From the NCBI RefSeq assembly GCF_014643835.1, contig NZ_BMKD01000004.1, forward strand, positions 479,397 to 543,396: 64,000 nt of DNA, written 5' to 3'. Position numbers and translations under genes: made by a program. Below are positions 24,665 to 31,499 of the stretch, piece after piece (within the stretch, counting starts at the first letter, position 1; every line of letters begins with the position of its first letter). This DNA comes from Mucilaginibacter rubeus. Its GTDB lineage: Bacteria > Bacteroidota > Bacteroidia > Sphingobacteriales > Sphingobacteriaceae. The notes under the pieces are model-generated. The model did not search any database and was not told the DNA's origin. It was given only the letters and a program-made list of their open reading frames with translations.

Positions 24665-25459
24665 ATGATACAACAAATCAATTACAGCAATGAACTATCT
24701 GGCAAAATTGCCCTGGTAACAGGAGGTACAAAAGGCACCGGAAGAGCGATCTCCGAAAGGCTGTTACAAGCTGGCGCAACGGTGATTATAACTGCAAGGA
24801 ATGCTCCTGAAAAGGAAAACAGCAGCCTACATTTTATCCCTTCCGATCTAAGCAAGGCAGAAGATGCGCAAAAAGTGGTCAGCGAAGTGCTGTCAACTTA
24901 TGGCAGGCTCGATATTCTAATAAATAACCTTGGTGCTTCATCGACACCTGCCGGTGGCTTTTCAGCGTTGAGTGATGAGGATTGGCTATCAACCCTGCAA
25001 GCTAATCTACTTGCTCCTGTGAGGCTCGACAGGGGATTTTTACCGCAAATGATAGATCGGAGAAGTGGTGTTATTATTCACATAGCTTCCATCCAAGGCA
25101 TATTACCGCTATATGATTCAACATTGCCATACGCAGCTTCAAAAGCAGGATTGATCAACTATAGCAAAAGCTTATCTAATGAAGTTACGCCAAAAGGTAT
25201 CCGTGTGCTAACTGTTTCGCCGGGATGGATAAATACATTGGCATCCATAGCCTGGCTGGGCGAGATCGCGAGAAATGCAAATAGTACTGTGGAAGAAGCT
25301 CAGCAAGGTGTGATGGATGCATTGGGTGGAATACCTTATGGCAGGCCCGCTGAACCGGAAGAAGTAGCCGAACTGGTTGGTTTTTTGGTTTCGCCAAGAG
25401 CCAAATACTTAACAGGAACAAATTTCGTCATTGACGGCGGAACGGTGCCAACAATTTAA
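24665..25459 (+). CDS. Short-chain dehydrogenase/reductase
   Basis: This 264-residue cytoplasmic NAD(P)-dependent oxidoreductase has the cofactor loop TGGTKGTGRAI (about 19-29), the NNLGA motif (about 89-93), the catalytic Ser in HIASIQG (about 143) and the YAASKAG segment (Tyr156, Lys160). The end, LTGTNFVIDGG, is typical of the classical SDR family. The substrate is unknown. It is divergent from the HxlR regulator and followed after 20 bp by a SnoaL-like gene, so the three form a small regulated unit within the tRNA-flanked stretch. Confidence 0.94.
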   Translation: MIQQINYSNELSGKIALVTGGTKGTGRAISERLLQAGATVIITARNAPEKENSSLHFIPSDLSKAEDAQKVVSEVLSTYGRLDILINNLGASSTPAGGFSALSDEDWLSTLQANLLAPVRLDRGFLPQMIDRRSGVIIHIASIQGILPLYDSTLPYAASKAGLINYSKSLSNEVTPKGIRVLTVSPGWINTLASIAWLGEIARNANSTVEEAQQGVMDALGGIPYGRPAEPEEVAELVGFLVSPRAKYLTGTNFVIDGGTVPTI

Positions 25460-25479
25460 AAATCAAACAAATAAAAATC

Positions 25480-25803
25480 ATGGAATTACCACAATTAGTA
25501 GTCAAATTTATAGAGACGCAGAATACTTACAACAGCGGGGATTACGCTGAATGTTTCACCGGGAATGCTATCGTTCATGACGAGGGCAAGACCCACACCG
25601 GCAAAGCAGAAATCCGGCAATGGATCGAAGAAGCGAATGAGAAATATAAGTCGGTGATGAAACCTCTCCGATATGAGGAATCCGGCTCAAACGGAATACT
25701 AACCGCGGAGGTTTCAGGAACATTTCCTGGCAGCCCGATCGTGCTGAAATTTCATTTAGGACTTAAGGATGGTCTTATCGATTCATTAAATGTGACCGAA
25801 TAA
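25480..25803 (+). CDS. SnoaL/NTF2-like fold protein
   Basis: The 107-residue soluble protein has the NTF2-like pattern: an N-terminal helix MELPQLVVKFIETQNTYNSGDYAECFTGNAIVHDEGKTHTGKAEIRQWIEEANEKYK, then beta strands to the end. Such proteins bind small ligands or act as isomerases or hydrolases, often beside SDR enzymes. It is 20 bp after the SDR gene and probably co-transcribed. The ligand is unknown. Confidence 0.88.
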   Translation: MELPQLVVKFIETQNTYNSGDYAECFTGNAIVHDEGKTHTGKAEIRQWIEEANEKYKSVMKPLRYEESGSNGILTAEVSGTFPGSPIVLKFHLGLKDGLIDSLNVTE

Positions 25804-26439
25804 TTCAATTCTGATTGGCAGCATTGGTAAATATTATTAGAAAACCGCCTATCTTACATATGGAGGTTTTCTTAATTGTAAAGATAAAAATTAGCTTTCA
25901 CTGGCTTAACATGGTCAAGGGTAACGGAATTGCCAGTTTGACGTTTCGGAATTAGGTGGTCAAGGCCTCCATATTCTCCATTTGTGCTATCTTGACGCAA
26001 GAAATTTGAACAGCTTTCATTTTAGGTCTAAATTTGCTAATTTATGTAAATCGTAAAGGAAATAGTGGGTTATAATTAAAGTCTGCACTACAGCAATAAG
26101 AAGGTCATTTTTCGATAAGAAAATGGCCTTTTTTCTGTTTAAAGGCATCTTTTTCTCTCCGGCTAAATATTGATTCACATTCTCATTGTTCCGTATTTAA
26201 TTAAACGGCCATACTTCTTTTTAAAAAATTCATTAACAAGCTTTTAATAATTCACTAACAAATTGTTTATGATATATATTATTTGTAAGTTTATGTAACC
26301 AATTGCATTATTTATGGTGATAAAATTTTAGGCATTATTTTGTCTTTACCTGGCTCTTTTACCAAGAAGTTGTCGCCCGCCAAATAAAAACCACTGCCAG
26401 ACGAAATAAAGCCTTATATCATATTAAACCTTAAGCATT
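25804..26439. other. AT-rich gene-free stretch
   Basis: No gene is visible in these 636 bp. ATATGGAGG (from about 25858) is matched by CCTCCATAT about 100 bp later, and a terminator-like hairpin lies at 26101-26134. The DNA just before the lipoprotein gene is strongly AT-rich. What is transcribed into the hairpin is not clear. Confidence 0.5.
26101..26134 (+). terminator. Terminator-like hairpin inside the gene-free stretch
   Basis: AAGGTCATTTT (26101-26111) pairs with AAAATGGCCTT (26120-26130), with one G-T pair, followed by TTTT. It is 300 bp after the SnoaL-like gene, so either that transcript is long or a small RNA ends here. Confidence 0.65.
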
Positions 26440-27225
26440 ATGAATAAGATTTTAGTTTTCGCAGCTTTATTTAGCTTCTTGATCTTTGGATGCAAGAAAA
26501 AAGAGAAGTCGTCCGAGGCAGGCCTTTCGGGTGTATATGAACTTGAAAAACAAGTGCTTGATCGAGGAGGCAAAGACTCTGTTATTAAACGAACGCAAAT
26601 TAAAATCTACACAGATCATAACTATTTATACGCCAGTATCGTTCCTGATTCATCTGTTGGGTTTGGTGTGGGCACTTATACACTCGACTCTGCTAACCGA
26701 CTTAAGGAACATAGTATTTACACCAGCAGAGCGCTCGACTCATCCCTAACGTATAATCTTGAGGTTACAAAAAAACCGGATGGTTATACCCAAGTCATCC
26801 CCGACTTTGCCACGGTAAAAGGTGTAAAATATGCATTGAAGGAAGAATATAAAAAATTCCCGTCAGCGGATAGCTCAGTGCTTGACGGCTTGTGGAAAAT
26901 GGAAAGAACCTATACAATAAAAGGCAAAGACACAATCTCAACTGACGTAACGCAGTATAAAATATTCTGGGAAGGGCATTTTATTTTCGTCCACAGGCTT
27001 GCTCAAAATAAGGAAAAAACCATCTTTAAAAATGGGTTTGGCACCGGGGTATTTACTTTTAGTAATGATACGCTTAGGGAAGAAGAGCAAATATCAAACT
27101 ACCGGCTTCTTCAGGGTAATAAATTTACCGTTAAAGTTACGATGAATGGCCATGACGAATATACCCAGGTGATTAATAGTGCCACAAATGGCCAATCTAT
27201 AGAAATCTACAAGCGAGTCAAATAA
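26440..27225 (+). CDS. Lipoprotein with two repeated domains, unknown function
   Basis: The 261-residue protein has a lipoprotein signal, MNKILVFAALFSFLIFGCKKKE, with Cys18 as the predicted lipidated residue. The mature part repeats itself: LSGVYELEKQV...YTQVIPD (about 29-125) and LDGLWKMERTY...YTQVINS (about 148-250) share the opening L-x-G, an internal IKIY/YKIF strand and the closing YTQVI. This looks like a duplicated lipocalin-like beta domain. No specific family is recognised. It is the last gene before the tRNA remnant. Confidence 0.8.
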   Translation: MNKILVFAALFSFLIFGCKKKEKSSEAGLSGVYELEKQVLDRGGKDSVIKRTQIKIYTDHNYLYASIVPDSSVGFGVGTYTLDSANRLKEHSIYTSRALDSSLTYNLEVTKKPDGYTQVIPDFATVKGVKYALKEEYKKFPSADSSVLDGLWKMERTYTIKGKDTISTDVTQYKIFWEGHFIFVHRLAQNKEKTIFKNGFGTGVFTFSNDTLREEEQISNYRLLQGNKFTVKVTMNGHDEYTQVINSATNGQSIEIYKRVK

Positions 27226-27242
27226 AAATTCTTTATTTAACC

Positions 27243-27277
27243 TTGTGGCGCTGGCTCACTCCCTGTTGGTACCACAG
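27243..27277 (+). pseudogene. Degenerate copy of the 3' half of tRNA-Phe
   Basis: These 35 bases align without gaps to 23855-23889 of the tRNA-Phe region with 29 matches, and the last 13 (GTTGGTACCACAG, 27265-27277) are exact. The copy runs three bases past the mature tRNA end and is followed by a related terminator. It is too decayed at the T-loop to be a tRNA. It could be an attachment-site copy or a tandem-duplication relic. Confidence 0.75.
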
Positions 27278-27283
27278 AAAAAG

Positions 27284-27316
27284 AAATCCTCTAAGTTAAC
27301 GCTAAGAGGATTTTTT
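27284..27316 (+). terminator. Terminator after the tRNA remnant
   Basis: AAATCCTCT (27284-27292) pairs with AGAGGATTT (27305-27313), with further T residues to 27316. The loop region (TAAG, TTAA) resembles that of the true tRNA terminator at 23894. Confidence 0.8.
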
Positions 27317-27345
27317 GCTTCTTGCAAATATCAATCTATTTTCAA

Positions 27346-27353
27346 TAACTTTG
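27346..27353 (+). promoter_or_regulatory. -7 element of the DoxX-like gene
   Basis: TAACTTTG matches TAnnTTTG, with CTTG (27321-27324) 21 bases upstream. It begins the transcription unit just outside the tRNA-flanked stretch. Confidence 0.55.
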
Positions 27354-27393
27354 TATTTCAAAGTGCTTTTATGAACATAAATTACAGGTAAAC

Positions 27394-28146
27394 ATGCCGA
27401 TTTCTACCACACTCGACCAATTGCATTACCAGGCAAAAGGAAATAAATGGATGCAGCTTTTTGCTACTTTTAACAGGATAGTGCTGGCGGCCGGTTTTTT
27501 TATAGCCGGTAACGTTAAAATTATGGGCGAGCGGTTCGCCAACGGCTTGTCGGCCAATCAACCGATGGGCCATTATTTAGAAGCGTTGCACCATACAGGT
27601 TATTATTACACTTTTATTGGTATTTTGCAGGTGGCAGCCGCCATCCTGTTATTGATTCCCCGTACTCGGCTCCTCGGGGCGCTAATCTATTTCCCGATTA
27701 TACTGAACATCTGCATACTGGCCTACGCCGTCAGGTTTGAAGGCACCCGCATCACCACCTTAATGGTACTTGCCAACTTATATTTGCTGGGGTGGGATTA
27801 TGACCGTTTAAAATTCATCTTGCCATTCAAGCAAAAAAACAGCCATACAACGCAACCTGAAATACGAAGTAACAAGTTTCCGTTCATGTTTTTTGGAGGC
27901 GTTTTTGTAACAATAGCCGCAGTAATAGTAATTAACCAGTTCGTATATGATATCCGACCGGGCAATTCATTAATGGAATGCAATAATGGGTGTGCTGGAA
28001 ATGCCAAGCCGGAGGCTTGTAAAGTTTTTTGCGACTGTGTACACAATCTGGGCAAACCACTGGACAGTTGCCTGGCTCAGTATGATAAAGCTCCGGGTAA
28101 AACTATCCAGACATCAGGCGTGGGCAATGCAAAACATAGCAGGTGA
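27394..28146 (+). CDS. DoxX-like membrane protein with cysteine-rich tail
   Basis: The 250-residue protein has about four membrane helices in residues 25-145, in the DoxX/DoxD-like arrangement (FNRIVLAAGFFIAGNVKIMG, then YTFIGILQVAAAILLLIP), and a fifth at about 166-186 (FMFFGGVFVTIAAVIVINQF). The last 60 residues after this helix hold six cysteines spaced C-x3-C-x8-C-x3-C-x1-C-x10-C, starting at MECNNGC. DoxX proteins are linked to quinone or thiol redox at the membrane. The tail may be an added disulfide or metal-binding module. Which side of the membrane it faces is not settled by the sequence. Confidence 0.8.
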   Translation: MPISTTLDQLHYQAKGNKWMQLFATFNRIVLAAGFFIAGNVKIMGERFANGLSANQPMGHYLEALHHTGYYYTFIGILQVAAAILLLIPRTRLLGALIYFPIILNICILAYAVRFEGTRITTLMVLANLYLLGWDYDRLKFILPFKQKNSHTTQPEIRSNKFPFMFFGGVFVTIAAVIVINQFVYDIRPGNSLMECNNGCAGNAKPEACKVFCDCVHNLGKPLDSCLAQYDKAPGKTIQTSGVGNAKHSR

Positions 28147-28237
28147 GCAAGGATATGCTATTTTCTCATTGCCTCTCCATGGGTGTTGTGTAGCCGGCGA
28201 TTTGTATGTAATAATATTGGGGTAATTAGATCCTTTT

Positions 28238-28272
28238 TTTGGACCAGATTTGTCGCTTTAGCCGTATTTTTG
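28238..28272 (+). promoter_or_regulatory. Promoter of the CHAD gene
   Basis: TTTG at 28238-28241 and TATTTTTG at 28265-28272 (TAnnTTTG) are 23 bases apart. The predicted start of transcription is near 28279, which excludes a translation start at the upstream TTG (28239) and supports the ATG at 28320. Confidence 0.55.
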
Positions 28273-28319
28273 AATATGCGGCACCCTTTTTTGAGGATAT
28301 CGCAAGGTTCGACAACAAT

Positions 28320-29108
28320 ATGCCAACCGGTATGAAAAAGAAAACGGAAAAGAAGTATATAATTAAAACATGGCGAACCATGAAACGCCATCTCCGCTCT
28401 TTTGTCAAAAACGACGAACAGGAAGATTTGCATCGTTTTCGCACCGGGGTAAAAAAACTACGGGCGCTTTTGATCTTGGGAGACAGCGCGGCAGAGGACG
28501 TTACGCTGGAGAAACGCTTCAAACCTGTTCGTAAGATATTTAAACAGGCCGGCGAAATCAGGAATGCTTATATAAACCAGGAACTGGGCAAGGCAGTTGG
28601 TGAAAACACCGATTTTATCCGGGAGCAACAGCAGATTATGAAAATCACCACCCGGAGATTTAACGCCGATAAGGATCAGCACAGCGCCTGGCTCCGAAAA
28701 ACACGCCGCAGCCTGCTGAAGCGGATCAGGCCGATCAGTAAACATCATCTCTCCTTGTATTACAGGCAACAACTGGAAATCATTGCTACAACCATAAACC
28801 CTCCCCGTTTTAATGAGGAATTGCATACCTGCCGTAAACAACTGAAGGTACTGCTTTATAATTACCCTCTGGCCCGCCCGGAACTGGACCTCCCTTTTAA
28901 TGAACCTTATCTTGACCAGGTACAAGCAGCCATCGGCGACTGGCATGACAACGAACTGGCCATCGCGCTTCTTTCAACCACTGCGGATACCCGGAACAGC
29001 AAAGAGACACTCAAAGGACTAAAGAAACAGGCCACCGTGCTTAAAAGACAACTCACCAGGCTCACCCGGAATTTCCGCGAACAGACAAGCCCTCCGGCTG
29101 TAATTTAA
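28320..29108 (+). CDS. CHAD domain protein
   Basis: I choose the ATG at 28320 (MPTGMKKKTEKKYIIKTWRTMKRHLRSF), downstream of the promoter. About 262 residues, highly basic and helical, with the CHAD signature LHRFRTGVKKLRALL (a His plus basic residues) and a second set, LHTCRKQLKVLLYNY, in the second helical bundle. CHAD proteins bind inorganic polyphosphate through these basic surfaces. No polyphosphate kinase or CYTH domain lies beside it, so it is a stand-alone CHAD protein. A role in polyphosphate granules is inferred. Confidence 0.88.
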   Translation: MPTGMKKKTEKKYIIKTWRTMKRHLRSFVKNDEQEDLHRFRTGVKKLRALLILGDSAAEDVTLEKRFKPVRKIFKQAGEIRNAYINQELGKAVGENTDFIREQQQIMKITTRRFNADKDQHSAWLRKTRRSLLKRIRPISKHHLSLYYRQQLEIIATTINPPRFNEELHTCRKQLKVLLYNYPLARPELDLPFNEPYLDQVQAAIGDWHDNELAIALLSTTADTRNSKETLKGLKKQATVLKRQLTRLTRNFREQTSPPAVI

Positions 29109-29275
29109 CTATAGCGTAATGATGTGAAAAAATACAAATTCGAATTATCTATTATAGAACGCTTATAAAGCTCGGGCATCTACTGGCATATACAAATGGC
29201 TTAAGAAATCGCTGGTGTAGCCGGCTGGTGTATATTGTGCGCAAAGTCTGATGCCGGAACGGAAAAACTTTAACT

Positions 29276-31285
29276 TCAGTATCTTTCTTCTCCGTTTTTA
29301 TGGAGGCGGGCATTAATACTGCTTAGTTTTTTTAGCGGTAACACGAAGGAAAAAGTCGATCCCATCCGGGGCTCACTTTCTACCCAGATGCGGCCCCCAT
29401 GCCGTTCAATGATCTCTTTGGTAATGTATAACCCCAGGCCCAGGCCAGTAATGCTCCTGTTTACATCTTTTGCACGATAAAACTGGCTGAATATGTGGCT
29501 GATATTTTCCTCATTGATGCCCATACCGTAATCTTTAACAGATACCTGGACTTCCGTTTCTGACTTTTTTACTGATACTTCGATTTTATCAGATTCCGGC
29601 GAATATTTGATCGCGTTGGTGACCAGGTTGGTCAATACCTGCTCCAGCCTCATTTTATCCCCTTCTAAAATCATTTCTGCGTTTTCGTCAAAATAAATTT
29701 CATGTGATGTATAGGCTTCCCGAATAGCTTCAAGGTTTTCTTTGATAAGCGCTGTAAAATCAAATTCTTCAAAATAAAACTGCAATTTTCCGGATTGTAT
29801 TTTTGAGATATCAAACAAATCATTGATCAGGGCATTCAGTTTTTTTAACTGGGTTATAGCCTTCGCAACAAATGGCCTGTTTACATCAATTACTTTTCGT
29901 TCCAGCAGTTGTAAAAAACCGCTCATAGAAGTGAGGGGCGTTTTCAATTCATGGGAGGCCAAAGCAATAAATTCATCTTTTTTTTGGCTCAGCTCTTTTA
30001 CTTCCGTAAACAGCCTGGAATTATCGAGTGCCACTGCCGCCTGAGAAGCCAGGCTAACCACAAAGTCTTCATGCTCTTGCAAGAAAACACCGGCTTCCGG
30101 GTGGCCAAAGAATAAGCCACCAATAACATTGCCTGAACTGCTTATAACCGGCACGGCCAGGTAGCTTACTACCGGCAGATGCCCCTCGGGCATTCCAAAA
30201 TGCGGTGCATTTTGTCCATACCTGGGATCTTTCGTTATATCATCTACCCTTAGTACGCCTTCCCCGCTAAATGTGCGATGGAAAACTGCCGTATTCCGAG
30301 GCACTCCGAAATTTTCAAATGCCTCTTTTGGCGCGCCCGACAAAGAGTACAACATATAGGCTTCGCCGTCCTGATTGATGGTATTATAAAAAAATGCGCC
30401 AAAAGCGGCACCGGTAATCTGTGTAGTGGCATCCGTTACTTTTTGCAGGATAGATTCGGTATCAAGTTTCTCTGAAATGGCTTTCCCTATAGTATTCAGG
30501 ATCTTCAGTTTTGCCGCCTGGTGTCGGATGGCCGTTTCGGCTTTCTTTGCGGCTGTAATATCCCTGGCAATCTTTGATGCGCCAATAATGGTTCCATGCC
30601 GGTCCTTTACCGGTGAAACAGTAAGGGATATATCAATGGCGCTTCCATTTTTGTGCAGCCTAACGGTTTGGAAATGATCAACTTTGTTACCGTTCCTGAT
30701 GTTTTCAATGATAACATCTTCTTCGGACAGCCTGTCGCGAGGAATAAGAATAGATATATGTTTACCGATAGTCTCTCTTTCCTGGTAACCAAAAATCTTT
30801 TCGGCACCACCGTTCCAGGTAGTGATAATCCCGTTAAGAGTTTTGCTAATAATGGCATCATCAGAATTTTCAACAATTGCAGCCAGCATGCCTCGCTTCT
30901 CTTCTGTCTCTTTTTCGTGGGTCACATCACGCATAATGTGAGATGCTCCAATTACTTCCCCCTGTTCATCCCTTATTGGCGAAATAGTAAGTGATACCGG
31001 AAAATCAATCTGTAGCTTACTGCTGCGGACAGTATATAAGTGATTTATTCTTTCACCTGACCATACACGTTCAAGAATAGCCAGTTGTTCCTGACGGACG
31101 CTTTCGGGGATCAGGGTAAGGATGTTCTGCCCTAACAACACCGGGGCCGGGCAGCCAAACATTTTTTCAGCAGCCGGATTACAATTTAAAATAATATAGT
31201 CAAGATCGTGGCTCAATACCGCATCTTCCATTCCCTCAAAAATGGCAGTTAAGGTGAAGAGGTCAGGTAATAAGTTGTTTTTCAT
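29276..31285 (-). CDS. PAS-PAS-GAF sensor histidine kinase
   Basis: The 669-residue soluble kinase has no signal peptide or membrane segment. PAS domain 1 spans about 10-125 (DAVLSHDLDYIILNCNPAAEKMFG), PAS 2 about 132-250 (DAIISKTLNGIITTWNGGAEKIFGY), GAF about 265-425, and HisKA at about 435-500 has the phospho-acceptor His445 in ASHELKTPL. The ATPase domain (about 545-655) has N box NLVTNAIKY, DYGMGI and GLGLGLYI. It has no receiver domain and no adjacent response regulator, so it is an orphan kinase. It lies 214 bp after the fructan regulator gene on the same strand, but sequence gives no link between them. Signal unknown. Confidence 0.94.
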   Translation of the reverse strand: MKNNLLPDLFTLTAIFEGMEDAVLSHDLDYIILNCNPAAEKMFGCPAPVLLGQNILTLIPESVRQEQLAILERVWSGERINHLYTVRSSKLQIDFPVSLTISPIRDEQGEVIGASHIMRDVTHEKETEEKRGMLAAIVENSDDAIISKTLNGIITTWNGGAEKIFGYQERETIGKHISILIPRDRLSEEDVIIENIRNGNKVDHFQTVRLHKNGSAIDISLTVSPVKDRHGTIIGASKIARDITAAKKAETAIRHQAAKLKILNTIGKAISEKLDTESILQKVTDATTQITGAAFGAFFYNTINQDGEAYMLYSLSGAPKEAFENFGVPRNTAVFHRTFSGEGVLRVDDITKDPRYGQNAPHFGMPEGHLPVVSYLAVPVISSSGNVIGGLFFGHPEAGVFLQEHEDFVVSLASQAAVALDNSRLFTEVKELSQKKDEFIALASHELKTPLTSMSGFLQLLERKVIDVNRPFVAKAITQLKKLNALINDLFDISKIQSGKLQFYFEEFDFTALIKENLEAIREAYTSHEIYFDENAEMILEGDKMRLEQVLTNLVTNAIKYSPESDKIEVSVKKSETEVQVSVKDYGMGINEENISHIFSQFYRAKDVNRSITGLGLGLYITKEIIERHGGRIWVESEPRMGSTFSFVLPLKKLSSINARLHKNGEERY

Positions 31286-31499
31286 GAAAAGCTATCTTCT
31301 TTTGCCCTGTCAGTGAATATCCGGTTTTATTTAGATGTGTGGTTTATACATCTTATCCAATCATTGAAAACTCAACAGGCTGTTTCGATGCAGGAATAAC
31401 AGGGATTGGCAAAAAAAGTTTTAAGCACCGTGCATGCGATGTTACTTTGTTATACAATAGCTAACGTTTATTCCTTCGTTAATTATCAGAAAATAAAAC

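Noticed and set aside
23890-27277. Integrase, recombinase or toxin-antitoxin gene in the tRNA-flanked block
   Set aside because: No frame in the block has recognisable integrase or toxin motifs; the mobility claim rests only on the repeat.
28239-28319. Longer CHAD protein from the TTG at 28239
   Set aside because: The promoter at 28238-28272 overlaps this start, so it cannot be in the transcript.
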